Shown piece by piece: positions 17,445 to 26,064 of a DNA stretch of 64,000 bases. Source of the DNA: Pseudopedobacter sp035496935 (GTDB lineage: Bacteria > Bacteroidota > Bacteroidia > Sphingobacteriales > Sphingobacteriaceae); NCBI GenBank assembly GCA_035496935.1, contig DATJED010000015.1, forward strand, positions 62,001 through 126,000. The letters run 5' to 3'. How positions within the stretch are numbered: the stretch's first letter is position 1; every line of letters starts with the position of its first letter. The position numbers were made by a program, and so were the translations under genes. The notes under the pieces are model-generated. The model did no database searches. It was not told the origin of the DNA and saw only the letters and a program-made list of their open reading frames with translations.

Positions 17445-18698
17445 ATGGAGCTTAAAAGAGTTGTTGTTACAGGATTAGGGGCGCTTACTCCAATTGGTAA
17501 TACCGTTCCTGAGTATTGGGACGGTTTAATAAATGGAGTAAGCGGTGCTGCTCCAATGACGCGTTTTGATACTGAAAAATTCAAGACAAAGTTTGCCTGT
17601 GAGGTTAAAAACTTTGTTGCGGAAGATTATTTGGATAAAAAAGAAGCTCGGAAACTAGACCCATTTGTTCAATATGCTTTAGTTGCCACAGAAGAAGCCG
17701 TTAAAGATGCCGGTTTGGACTTCACTAAATTAGATACCAATAGAATTGGGGTGATTTGGGGAGCCGGAATTGGCGGGCTTAAGACATTTTTGGATGAGAT
17801 TACGACTTTTGCCAAAGGCGATGGAACGCCGAGGTTAAATCCTTTCTTTATCCCAAAAATGATTATTGACATTGCTCCAGGTCATATTTCTATGAAATAT
17901 GGCTTACGCGGACCAAACTTTTCATGCGTTTCTGCCTGTGCTTCATCAACCAATGCATTGATAGATGCCTATACCTATATTAAGTTAGGTAGGGCAGATA
18001 TGATTGTTTCTGGCGGTTCAGAGGCTATTTTAAACGAAGCGGGAATCGGTGGTTTTAACGCAATGCATGCACTTTCTACTAGAAATGATGATCCAAAAAC
18101 AGCTTCTCGTCCGTTTGATAAAGACCGTGATGGTTTTGTTGCAGGCGAAGGTGCAGGAACCATTATTTTAGAAGAGCTGGAACATGCGAAAGCTCGTGGA
18201 GCAAAAATTTATGCAGAAATTGTAGGCGGAGGCATGAGTGCCGATGCAAATCATATTACCGCACCGCACCCAGAAGGTTTGGGCGCAAAATTGGTGATGC
18301 AGTCTGCCTTAGATGATGCAGGTTTAACAACTGCAGATATCGATTACATCAATGTACATGGTACTTCTACCCCCTTAGGAGACATTAGCGAAACTACAGC
18401 AATTGTTAATTTGTTTGGTGAGCATGCTTACGAACTGAACATTAGCTCAACAAAATCTATGACAGGTCACCTATTGGGTGCTGCCGGTGCAATTGAGTCC
18501 ATTGCATGTATATTAGCTATCAAAAACGGGATTATTCCGCCAACCATTAATCACTTTACAGATGATCCGGCTATTGACCAGAGGTTGAATTTAACTTTCA
18601 ACACGGCGCAAAAACGGGATGTAAAAGTTGCATTATCAAATACTTTTGGTTTTGGTGGGCATAATGCTTCTGTGATTTTTAAAAAGTTTGAAGGTTAA
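17445..18698 (+). CDS. fabF: Beta-ketoacyl-ACP synthase II
   Basis: A 417-residue condensing enzyme that elongates acyl-ACP with malonyl-ACP. The catalytic triad is C165 (VSACASS), H305 (NVHGTSTPLGD) and H342 (TGHLLGAAGA). Length and motifs are typical. It is cotranscribed with acpP and sits upstream of rnc with a 71-bp gap. Confidence 0.97.
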   Translation: MELKRVVVTGLGALTPIGNTVPEYWDGLINGVSGAAPMTRFDTEKFKTKFACEVKNFVAEDYLDKKEARKLDPFVQYALVATEEAVKDAGLDFTKLDTNRIGVIWGAGIGGLKTFLDEITTFAKGDGTPRLNPFFIPKMIIDIAPGHISMKYGLRGPNFSCVSACASSTNALIDAYTYIKLGRADMIVSGGSEAILNEAGIGGFNAMHALSTRNDDPKTASRPFDKDRDGFVAGEGAGTIILEELEHAKARGAKIYAEIVGGGMSADANHITAPHPEGLGAKLVMQSALDDAGLTTADIDYINVHGTSTPLGDISETTAIVNLFGEHAYELNISSTKSMTGHLLGAAGAIESIACILAIKNGIIPPTINHFTDDPAIDQRLNLTFNTAQKRDVKVALSNTFGFGGHNASVIFKKFEG

Positions 18699-18769
18699 CT
18701 GTTGCACTTGCTTCAATTAATTTTCTGAAAAACTTTTTAATTTAATACCGGTCCCTCTTATTAATTTGA

Positions 18770-19498
18770 ATGCCGTTATCAAAAATTTATAAGCTTCATA
18801 TTTCCCCTGACCGTGAATACGTAAAGAGGATGAGAAATTTACTGGGCTTTGTTCCTGGTAATTTGTCGCTTTATAAAATGGCTTTTCGTCATAAATCTAT
18901 GGCGGTGGTGTTAAAAAATGGTGCAAAAAGCAGTAACGAAAGGCTGGAGTTTTTAGGTGATGCCGTTTTAGGATCGGTAATTGCCGAAATTCTATTTAAA
19001 CTTTATCCCTATAAAGGTGAAGGATTTTTAACAGAACTGCGCTCAAAAATTGTTAGAAGAGCTAACCTAAACCAATTAGGAAGAAAACTTGGTTTTCACG
19101 AATTAATTGATTTTGATTCGAAAAGTGTTAATGTAACAACTAAACAAAGCTCTTTACTTGGCGATGCTTTTGAAGCCTTAATTGGTGCAATTTACCTAGA
19201 TAAAGGTTACGACTTTACCAAAAGTTTTATTACAGATAGGATTATTAAACCCCATATTGATATCCATACCTTAGAAGTTACCGAAACAAATTTTAAAAGT
19301 AAATTGATTGAATGGTGCCAAAGCCAGTCGAAAGAAATTACTTTTGAGCCAACCGCAAATGCAGAAGGAGATAGCGCTAAATTGTTTTCTATTCAGATAT
19401 TTATCGGAGGCGAAGCAATGGCAAGCGCAACAGATTACAGCAAAAAAAATGCGGAGAAACTTGCTGCAGAAAAAACCTGCGATATGTTGGGAATCTAG
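18770..19498 (+). CDS. rnc: Ribonuclease III
   Basis: A 242-residue double-stranded-RNA endonuclease for rRNA and mRNA processing. The signature NERLEFLGDAVL is at 56-67 and the second acidic cluster SLLGDAFEALIGAIYLDKG near 128-146. A C-terminal dsRNA-binding domain runs from about 170 to 242 (FKSKLIEWCQSQ...AEKLAAEKTCDML). The first 20 residues are a short extension before the RNase III core. Confidence 0.96.
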   Translation: MPLSKIYKLHISPDREYVKRMRNLLGFVPGNLSLYKMAFRHKSMAVVLKNGAKSSNERLEFLGDAVLGSVIAEILFKLYPYKGEGFLTELRSKIVRRANLNQLGRKLGFHELIDFDSKSVNVTTKQSSLLGDAFEALIGAIYLDKGYDFTKSFITDRIIKPHIDIHTLEVTETNFKSKLIEWCQSQSKEITFEPTANAEGDSAKLFSIQIFIGGEAMASATDYSKKNAEKLAAEKTCDMLGI

Positions 19499-19599
19499 TC
19501 CCCAGCCCGATATTCGCTTATTCCTAATAATTAATTTTTTAGAAATATTAAAAGTTATGTACTTCCGTTTTATGGAATAGCTTTTGACAATCATTATCA

Positions 19600-20712
19600 A
19601 TGAAAAAAATAACCGACTTTTTTTGGTTCTGTTCTGGCGCACATGTTGCCACCTTGCAAAGATACCCTACGGAACATAATAAGTATGTAGGAATTGGAGC
19701 AACAATTTTCTTTACCGCCTTGTTTGCTTGTTTATCTGGTGGTTATGCAATGTACTTTGTGTTTTCTGGCAATACTGGGGCTATGTTTTTTTCAACCTTT
19801 TTTGGGATAATATGGGGTTTAGCCATATTTAATATGGACAGGTATATTGTTGCAAGTATCAAAAAAACCGGTGATACAAACCGTCAGATATTGCAGGCCT
19901 TGCCTCGGATTTTATTAGCTATAATGATTGGTATCATCATTTCCAGACCATTGGAACTGAAAATTTTTGATAAGGAAATCAGACAAAAATTAAAAACAAG
20001 CTATCTAAACGGGCAACGGTCAAAAATTGATACGCTAAATAAAGCATTTACAAATAAATACAGTCTTGAACTTACAAAGTTGCAAGAGCTTAAAGCCGAA
20101 AAAGACTCTCTAGAAAAAGACATCAACCGTTCCAGATACGTACTTAACCAAGAGGTATTTGGCGATAAAACCAACCAAACCAGTGGTATAAACGGCTATG
20201 GAACTTATGCGAAGCAAAAGGAGGCCGTGGTAAACCAAAAAGTTGAGCGTTTAGGGCAGGTACGTAACGACTTGTCGCAAATGGATAAAATAATCAATAC
20301 TAGGAAGGAAATTGAAGGGTTAAACAGTACAAAGTTGTTTAACGAGACACAATTGGATAGTTTGGCGAACGTGGCCGGTTTTGCAGATAGAAACTATGCT
20401 TTGGGCCAGCTTTCGTTTAATCCAGACGGTAGTAGAGATATAGATACTTATTTGGCCATCTCTTTTATTTCCTTTTTGTTTATTCTTTTAGAATGCTTGC
20501 CTGTATTTGTGAAACTGATAAGTGACAAAGGTCCGTATGATGTTGCAGTTCAAAACGCAGAAGAAGTAGCATTACATCAAAACGAAAGAGAAAAAGAGCA
20601 TTTGATTAAAGTAACCGATAATGTACAGGATACCAAAACAGGAGAAGAAAGCGAGAAGGAAAAAATATTTGTGCGGAGAAAAGTAAAACGGGACTTAGAC
20701 GAAAACTTATAG
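19600..20712 (+). CDS. DUF4407 membrane protein
   Basis: A 370-residue protein of the DUF4407 family. The N-terminus (FFWFCSGAHVATLQRYPTEHNKYVGIGATIFFTALFACLSGGYA) and the following two hydrophobic segments (to residue 75), plus a third at 103-118, are typical. A long charged and coiled-coil-like region spans about 130-260, and a last helix near 285-305 precedes a highly charged C-terminal tail. The function is unknown. It has its own gap on both sides (101 bp after rnc; a hairpin at 20776 downstream). Confidence 0.85.
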   Translation: MKKITDFFWFCSGAHVATLQRYPTEHNKYVGIGATIFFTALFACLSGGYAMYFVFSGNTGAMFFSTFFGIIWGLAIFNMDRYIVASIKKTGDTNRQILQALPRILLAIMIGIIISRPLELKIFDKEIRQKLKTSYLNGQRSKIDTLNKAFTNKYSLELTKLQELKAEKDSLEKDINRSRYVLNQEVFGDKTNQTSGINGYGTYAKQKEAVVNQKVERLGQVRNDLSQMDKIINTRKEIEGLNSTKLFNETQLDSLANVAGFADRNYALGQLSFNPDGSRDIDTYLAISFISFLFILLECLPVFVKLISDKGPYDVAVQNAEEVALHQNEREKEHLIKVTDNVQDTKTGEESEKEKIFVRRKVKRDLDENL

Positions 20713-20775
20713 TTTTATGACTATTAACGGAAACTTTAACGATAATAATTCTATACTATAAATTAAATATACAAC

Positions 20776-20821
20776 AAACCCTCAAAACCAGTCCGAAATT
20801 CAGATTAATTTTGAGGGTTTT
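20776..20821. terminator. Bidirectional terminator between the DUF4407 gene and metK
   Basis: A perfect 12-bp inverted repeat, AAACCCTCAAAA (20776-20787) with TTTTGAGGGTTT (20809-20820), separated by 21 nt, with T-rich ends on both strands. It lies between two convergent genes. The long loop makes it a slightly unusual terminator. Confidence 0.65.
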
Positions 20822-20862
20822 GAATCTATAAAATTCGTAAAACGAATTATAGCTGTTATAAA

Positions 20863-22116
20863 TTATAAGCCGAAAGCGGCTTTTACTTTGTCAACAAAAT
20901 CTAGTTTTTCCCAAGTAAACAATTCAACTTCAACAGTTTTTACTTCGCCGTTTGCGCCTAAAAATATTTTGTTTACAACTTCATTTTTACGCCCCATATG
21001 GCCATAAGCAGCAGTTTCAGCGTAAATGGGATTTCTCAATTTTAAGCGCTGTTCAATAAAGTACGGGCGCATATCAAAAATTTCTTCAACCTTTTTGGCT
21101 ATCGCACCATCGTTCAAATCAACTTTTGCAGTTCCGTTAGTATCAACAAAAATACCGCAAGGTTCTGCAACACCAATTGCGTAAGAAACCTGTACCAAAA
21201 CTTCATCGGCAACACCAGCCGCAACTAGATTCTTCGCAATGTGGCGAGTAGCATAAGCCGCTGATCTGTCAACTTTTGATGGATCTTTTCCCGAAAAAGC
21301 GCCACCACCGTGGGCACCTTTACCGCCATAAGTATCCACAATAATTTTTCTGCCGGTTAAACCGGTATCACCATGAGGGCCACCGATTACAAACTTACCG
21401 GTTGGGTTAATATGATACTTGATTTGGTCATTAAACAGTTTTTGAAGTTCTGGCTTTAAGCTAGCTTTCACTCTCGGGATTAAGATGGAAACAATATCAT
21501 TCTTGATTTTTGCCAACATCTTTCCTTCTTCATCAAAATCATCATGTTGGGTTGATATTACAATGCTGTCAATCCTTATCGGCTGGTGGTTGTCATCGTA
21601 TTCAATAGTAACCTGTGATTTAGCGTCAGGGCGCAAATATTTAATCTCAGAATTTTCTCTTCTTAGGGCTGCCAGCTCAATCAATAATTTATGCGCTAAA
21701 TCTAAAGCTAAAGGCATATAATTATCCGTTTCGTTTGATGCGTAACCGAACATCATGCCTTGGTCGCCGGCACCTTGCTCTTCAGGATTTGAGCGGTCAA
21801 CACCTTGGTTAATGTCTTGAGACTGCTCATGAATCGCCGATAAAATACCGCAAGAATTTGCTTCAAACATGTACTCAGATTTGGTGTAACCAATCTTTCT
21901 GATCACATCTCTGGCAATTTTTTGTACATCTAAATAAGTTTTTGATTTTACCTCTCCTGCTAACACTACCTGTCCGGTAGTCACAAGCGTTTCGCAGGCA
22001 ACTTTCGAATCTTTATCAAAAGCCAAAAAATTATCGATTAAAGCATCTGATATTTGATCAGCAACTTTATCTGGGTGTCCTTCAGAAACTGACTCTGATG
22101 TAAATAAATAAGGCAT
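20863..22116 (-). CDS. metK: S-adenosylmethionine synthetase
   Basis: A 417-residue cytoplasmic enzyme making S-adenosylmethionine from methionine and ATP. Seen are SESVSEGHPDKVADQISDALID with the ATP-binding His, the signature GAGDQGMMFGYA near 133-144, and the phosphate-binding GGGAFSGKDPSKVDRSAAY. The length is normal for Bacteroidota. Upstream on the same strand are a SAM-II riboswitch and a promoter, so the enzyme is probably turned down when its product accumulates. Confidence 0.98.
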   Translation of the reverse strand: MPYLFTSESVSEGHPDKVADQISDALIDNFLAFDKDSKVACETLVTTGQVVLAGEVKSKTYLDVQKIARDVIRKIGYTKSEYMFEANSCGILSAIHEQSQDINQGVDRSNPEEQGAGDQGMMFGYASNETDNYMPLALDLAHKLLIELAALRRENSEIKYLRPDAKSQVTIEYDDNHQPIRIDSIVISTQHDDFDEEGKMLAKIKNDIVSILIPRVKASLKPELQKLFNDQIKYHINPTGKFVIGGPHGDTGLTGRKIIVDTYGGKGAHGGGAFSGKDPSKVDRSAAYATRHIAKNLVAAGVADEVLVQVSYAIGVAEPCGIFVDTNGTAKVDLNDGAIAKKVEEIFDMRPYFIEQRLKLRNPIYAETAAYGHMGRKNEVVNKIFLGANGEVKTVEVELFTWEKLDFVDKVKAAFGL

Positions 22117-22185
22117 ATTAAAAAAATTTATGTTTAACTGTTAAAGCGTAAGAGAAGAACGTGATTGCTTTAAACCGAAACGGGA

Positions 22186-22238
22186 TAATGTTTTAGCATT
22201 TTTTTTACGTGGTTGCAATCATTTTCAAATCATTCCAC
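22186..22238 (-). promoter_or_regulatory. SAM-II riboswitch upstream of metK
   Basis: On the reverse strand GTGG at 22238-22235 begins stem P1, closed by CCAC before ACGT. The L1 segment TGATTTG follows P1, and the core TGATTGCAACCAC is the SAM-II consensus. An A-rich linker leads to ATGCTAAAACATT, whose TGC and CATT can pair with GCA and AATG of the loop to form the P2 pseudoknot. This matches the H-type pseudoknot of SAM-II aptamers. It lies 70 nt upstream of the metK ATG and a few nt after the predicted transcription start, so it is the leader of this mRNA. Confidence 0.9.
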
Positions 22239-22248
22239 TATCGTGGCA

Positions 22249-22256
22249 CAAAGGTA
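22249..22256 (-). promoter_or_regulatory. -7 element of the metK promoter
   Basis: The reverse strand reads TACCTTTG, a perfect TAnnTTTG, placing the transcription start near 22243, just before the first base of the riboswitch. The -33 region is only T-rich (TTTT or TTTC) rather than TTTG. Confidence 0.65.
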
Positions 22257-22321
22257 TAACATTTTTTAATTTCCGGAAAAATTAGAATTACTTTGTACCG
22301 TTATAATATAAAATCAAATTT

Positions 22322-23194
22322 TTGAAACAACGCATCTTATTTATTGTGAACCCAATTTCGGGCGGATTAAACAAGGTTTTTATTCCGAATTTAATTGATA
22401 GGAATTTGGACTGTCAGAAATTTGACGCAAAAATTATATATACCACCCATCAGGCGCATGCAAAACATTTAGCTGAAGAAGCCATAGCCGGAGAGACAGA
22501 TATTGTGGTGGCTGTTGGCGGCGACGGGACAATAAACGAAGTTGCAGGAGTTTTAGAATCATCAAATAAAACCATGGCTATCGTTCCCTGCGGATCAGGA
22601 AACGGTTTGGCCAGAACATTGGGAATACCTTTAGATAATGCGCAAGCCATAGCAAAAATCAATCAATTAAAAACCACAGCAATAGATGTTGGGCTTTTAA
22701 ATGATAAAAAATTCTTTAACATGGCAGGGATGGGATTTGACGCACACATTAGCGCTCATTTTGCTAATAGTGTAAAAAGAGGGTTTATAGGCTATATTAA
22801 ATCTACTTTACAAGAAGTGGCAAATTATAAGCCACAGCAATACACCATCATTATCGATGGCGAATCTATAAAAACCGAAGCTTTTATGTTAAGCGTGGCA
22901 AATTCATCGCAATATGGCAACAATGCGCATATATCGCCAACGGCATCTACGCAAGATGGTTTATTGGACATCTGCATTATCAAGCCTTTTCCTTTGAGGA
23001 TTTTTCCGATTTTAGGCTATCGGATGTTTGCAAAAACCACATCAAAATCCAAATATGTAGATATAATAAAAGCTACCGATTTTGAGATTCACAGAACTAC
23101 TGAAGGACCGGTACATGTTGATGGCGAACCATTTTTAATGGGAAAAACCTTAAAAGTGGGCATTAAACCGCTGGCGTTAAAGATTATAGTTTAA
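22322..23194 (+). CDS. Diacylglycerol/lipid kinase family protein (YegS-like)
   Basis: A 290-residue soluble kinase of the DAGK catalytic family. The nucleotide motif VVAVGGDGTINEVAG is at 62-76, and IVPCGSGNGLARTLGIP is the substrate-side loop. The C-terminal half contains HVDGEPF, as in YegS/BmrU proteins. It phosphorylates a lipid such as diacylglycerol at the inner membrane; the substrate is unknown. Translation appears to start at TTG 22322, with no upstream ATG in frame before NPISGG. It is divergent from metK and is followed after 9 bp by the SUI1 gene. Confidence 0.92.
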   Translation: MKQRILFIVNPISGGLNKVFIPNLIDRNLDCQKFDAKIIYTTHQAHAKHLAEEAIAGETDIVVAVGGDGTINEVAGVLESSNKTMAIVPCGSGNGLARTLGIPLDNAQAIAKINQLKTTAIDVGLLNDKKFFNMAGMGFDAHISAHFANSVKRGFIGYIKSTLQEVANYKPQQYTIIIDGESIKTEAFMLSVANSSQYGNNAHISPTASTQDGLLDICIIKPFPLRIFPILGYRMFAKTTSKSKYVDIIKATDFEIHRTTEGPVHVDGEPFLMGKTLKVGIKPLALKIIV

Positions 23195-23203
23195 ATTTAA
23201 CAG

Positions 23204-23563
23204 ATGGAAAAAGATAAAAAATCGAGAAAATTCAGCGGATTTGATGGACTGGTATTTTCCACCAATCCAGATCAACAGTTAGATAGCTTTGAGGATACGC
23301 CAGAAGAAACTTTAAGTCCTAAACAGCAACAGTTACGGGTACAGCTTGATAAAAAACAGCGAGGCGGAAAAGCTGTTACACTAATTACCGGTTTTGTTGG
23401 TGGCGAGGAAGATCTGAAAGATTTGGGAAAGTTTTTAAAATCTAAATGTGGTGTTGGCGGAACGGTGAAAGACGGCGAGATTTTAATCCAGGGAGATTTT
23501 AGACAAAAAGTTCTGGATCTTTTGATTTCTAAAGATTATAAAGTTAAAAAAGTGGGTGGATAA
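23204..23563 (+). CDS. SUI1/YciH-like translation factor
   Basis: A 119-residue protein homologous to eIF1/SUI1. The C-terminal domain (about 50-119) has VTLITGFVGGEEDLKDLGKFLKSKCGVGGTVKDGEILIQGDF, the canonical SUI1 core. The N-terminal 45 residues are charged and variable. In bacteria YciH can act in translation initiation fidelity, but its role here is inferred. It is cotranscribed with the lipid kinase gene. Confidence 0.92.
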   Translation: MEKDKKSRKFSGFDGLVFSTNPDQQLDSFEDTPEETLSPKQQQLRVQLDKKQRGGKAVTLITGFVGGEEDLKDLGKFLKSKCGVGGTVKDGEILIQGDFRQKVLDLLISKDYKVKKVGG

Positions 23564-23726
23564 GATTTAACAAAACTTTAACGTTTCCTTAACCACAGAA
23601 TTAAAGATATTTTTTACACTTGCCAAATTACTAACTGTTATTGTGTAACTTTTTAGTTTAAAGTTGCAAAAAATTAAAATAAAAAGGTTTTAATTTGGTT
23701 TTTAACCCTAAAATGATTTTCATTGT

Positions 23727-23757
23727 AAAAGATTGTTCAGTGCGGACAATCTTTTTT
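23727..23757 (+). terminator. Rho-independent terminator
   Basis: A 12-bp stem (23727-23738 with 23744-23755, one G-U pair) with a 5-nt loop AGTGC, followed by six T (23752-23757). It closes whatever transcript comes from the left before the exbB promoter. Confidence 0.88.
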
Positions 23758-23831
23758 AATTTTAGCGTTATATATAGCGCAAAAGCGAAAAAGAAGCTTT
23801 CAAGCCGATTTAAAACCAATTTTCAAAAATG

Positions 23832-23861
23832 TTTGATTTTAAAGTATAAATCATAAATTTG
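23832..23861 (+). promoter_or_regulatory. Promoter of the exbB-tonB operon
   Basis: TTTG (23832-23835), 18 nt, TAAATTTG (23854-23861), which is a perfect TAnnTTTG. The predicted start near 23867 leaves a 66-nt AC-rich leader before exbB. It drives the largest transport operon in the window. Confidence 0.75.
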
Positions 23862-23933
23862 TTATTCGCATAAAAAAAACAATAATATAAACACACACAT
23901 TAATTTAAATTTCAAAAACTAAAAACAAAAAAA

Positions 23934-24761
23934 ATGGCAAACGCACCAAAACCTACCACGGCTAACAAGGAGAACTCAAAGGGCTCAGGGATTTTCGCAG
24001 GACTAGCAATCGTTATCTGTATTGTAATAGGTTGGCTCTTATTCTTATTTGTGATGGGAGACGGATCTAACTTTGAAGGTGGAGACAACGCTGGTCACCC
24101 ACTACCAGGAAATTATTTCGGGATGATTTACAAAGGGGGATATATAGTACCTTTCTTAATGTCAATGTTTTTAATGGTAATCGTTTTTTCAATCGAACGC
24201 TTTTTCGTTATCAACAAAGCAGCAGGAACCGGAAATGTAGATGCTTTCGTTAGAAAAGTACAAAGCTCTTTAGCTACAAACAACGTTGATGCAGCTATCA
24301 GCGAGTGCGATAAACAAAAAGGATCAGTTGCAGCGGTAATCAAATCTGGCTTAATTAAATACAAAGAAGTAGAAACAGAAACTTCAATGGATACAGAACA
24401 AAAATGTTTGGCTATCCAAAAAGATATCGAAGAAGCAACAGCATTAGAAATGCCAATGTTAGAGCAAAACTTAACCATCATCGCAACTTTAGTGTCAGTT
24501 GGTACATTAGGTGGTTTGTTAGGTACAGTAACAGGTATGATTAAAGCTTTCGCCGGTTTAGCAACAGCAGGTGCGCCAGATCAGGCACAATTGGCAAACG
24601 GTATTTCTGAGGCCTTAATTAACACAGCGACAGGTATTTCTACCTCATTATTTGCTGTACTTTCTTATAATTTCTTTACTTCTAAAATTGATAGCTTAAC
24701 CTATTCAATTGACGAGGCCGGTTTCTCAATTGTACAAACTTACGCAGCTACGCACAAGTAG
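23934..24761 (+). CDS. exbB: MotA/TolQ/ExbB proton channel protein
   Basis: A 275-residue inner-membrane subunit of the Ton energising complex. Helices lie at about 22-42 (IFAGLAIVICIVIGWLLFLFV), 70-90 (IVPFLMSMFLMVIVFSIERFF), 185-210 and 225-250. The C-terminal MotA_TolQ_ExbB signature is LTIIATLVSVGTLGGLLGTVTGMIKAFAGLATAG and NTATGISTSLFAVLSYNFF. It forms with ExbD a proton channel that powers TonB. It begins a run of same-strand genes to 29709. Confidence 0.95.
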   Translation: MANAPKPTTANKENSKGSGIFAGLAIVICIVIGWLLFLFVMGDGSNFEGGDNAGHPLPGNYFGMIYKGGYIVPFLMSMFLMVIVFSIERFFVINKAAGTGNVDAFVRKVQSSLATNNVDAAISECDKQKGSVAAVIKSGLIKYKEVETETSMDTEQKCLAIQKDIEEATALEMPMLEQNLTIIATLVSVGTLGGLLGTVTGMIKAFAGLATAGAPDQAQLANGISEALINTATGISTSLFAVLSYNFFTSKIDSLTYSIDEAGFSIVQTYAATHK

Positions 24762-24832
24762 TCTCAAAAGTTTTAGCTTGAGTTTTTTATAGAAAAACTC
24801 TGAATTCAATTGATAACAAATAAAATAAGAAG

Positions 24833-25444
24833 ATGCCAAAAGTAAAAATCAAAAGAAAAAGCACCGTTACGGATATGACCGCAATGTGTGACGTAGCTTT
24901 CTTGCTACTAACTTTCTTTATCTTAACGGCAACTGCTAGGCAGCCAGAAGCATTACCTGTAGAAATACCATCTTCTACAGTAACTTTTAAGCTACCAGAT
25001 ACTGATATGTCTACCCTAACCGTAGGAGAAGACAAAGTATTTTTTGGAGTTGTTGGTCCGGATGTGAGAATTAATACTTTAGAGCGTATGGGCGAGCAGT
25101 ACAACATGACTTTTACAGACGAAGAGAAAAAACGTTTTTCTGTGATTGAGAACTTTGGAGTACCAGTGTCTAGTTTAAAACAGTTTATTGCTTTAGATCA
25201 GTCAGAAAGGATGAAACTGGTTCAGCCAGGTATTCCTGCAGACTCGGGAGCAAACAACGAGTTAAAACAATGGATCTTGCAATCCAGATACGCCACTAAA
25301 GAGCTACACAATGTTGATTTAAGATTCTCTATCAAAGGAGATTCAAAAGAAGAATATCCAACTATCAGAAAAGTTATTGATATCCTTCAAGATCAAAATA
25401 TTAATAAATTTAGTTTAATCACTTCTTTAGAAGGGGTTGATTAA
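24833..25444 (+). CDS. exbD: ExbD/TolR biopolymer transport protein (first copy)
   Basis: A 203-residue protein with a short cytoplasmic basic N-terminus, one membrane helix at 18-37 containing the proton-relay Asp (MTAMCDVAFLLLTFFILTATARQPEALPVEIP), and a periplasmic ExbD/TolR domain ending VIDILQDQNINKFSLITSLEG. The periplasmic part is longer than in E. coli ExbD, as usual in Bacteroidota. It follows exbB by 71 bp. Confidence 0.94.
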   Translation: MPKVKIKRKSTVTDMTAMCDVAFLLLTFFILTATARQPEALPVEIPSSTVTFKLPDTDMSTLTVGEDKVFFGVVGPDVRINTLERMGEQYNMTFTDEEKKRFSVIENFGVPVSSLKQFIALDQSERMKLVQPGIPADSGANNELKQWILQSRYATKELHNVDLRFSIKGDSKEEYPTIRKVIDILQDQNINKFSLITSLEGVD

Positions 25445-25462
25445 TAGTTAAAATATAGCAAA

Positions 25463-26014
25463 ATGGCAGAATTAGATACCTCCGGCGGGGGTAATAAAAA
25501 GGGCGGCAAGGTAAGAAGTAAAAAGCAATCAACCCGGGTAGATTTAACAGCCATGGTGGATTTAGCTTTCTTGCTAATTACTTTCTTTATGCTAACTACT
25601 ACCCTAGCCAAGCCTCAGGCAATGGACATGTTCATGCCTGATAAGGACGAAAAAAACCCAGACGAGGTTTTGGACGTTAAAGCTTCCAGAACGATGACTG
25701 TTTTATTAGGAGATGACAATAAAATAGTTTGGTATATGGGCGTAATTGGAGATAATCCACCAACAGTTGATAACTTTGGAAAAAAAGGTATACGCGAATC
25801 ACTTATTGAAAACAACAAAAAAGTGATTGCAAATACCGGAAATCCGGAAAAAGGGCTAATGGTTATTATAAAACCTACAGATCAGTCAAATTACAAAAAC
25901 TTTGTTGATATACTTGACGAGATTAAAATTGCGGGTGTACCATCTTATGGTATCAACAATAAGATTGAGCCTGCTGAAATTAAGTTGATGAAAGACCAAG
26001 GCGCTTTTAAATAA
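25463..26014 (+). CDS. exbD: ExbD/TolR biopolymer transport protein (second copy)
   Basis: A 183-residue paralogue of the preceding gene. The helix is DLTAMVDLAFLLITFFMLTTTLAKPQAMDMFMP (about 28-60) with the conserved Asp. The periplasmic domain ends with the NFVDILDEIKIAGVPSYGINNKI segment. Two ExbD paralogues per ExbB are standard in Bacteroidota and probably form a heteromeric ExbD dimer. It lies 18 bp after the first copy. Confidence 0.94.
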   Translation: MAELDTSGGGNKKGGKVRSKKQSTRVDLTAMVDLAFLLITFFMLTTTLAKPQAMDMFMPDKDEKNPDEVLDVKASRTMTVLLGDDNKIVWYMGVIGDNPPTVDNFGKKGIRESLIENNKKVIANTGNPEKGLMVIIKPTDQSNYKNFVDILDEIKIAGVPSYGINNKIEPAEIKLMKDQGAFK

Positions 26015-26064
26015 AATAATTTGAAAATTAACTCGTTTAATTTTATACCTAAAAAATAAAAATT

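Larger units (their letters stand above)
23564..23933. other. 370-bp intergenic region between the SUI1 gene and exbB
   Basis: No ORF of note. It contains an AT-rich stretch from 23564, a strong terminator at 23727-23757, a short GCG/CGC hairpin near 23765-23780, and the exbB promoter at 23832-23861. The terminator lies about 160 bp after the SUI1 stop, so either that transcript has a long 3' UTR or a short RNA is made between about 23625 and 23757. Confidence 0.5.
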
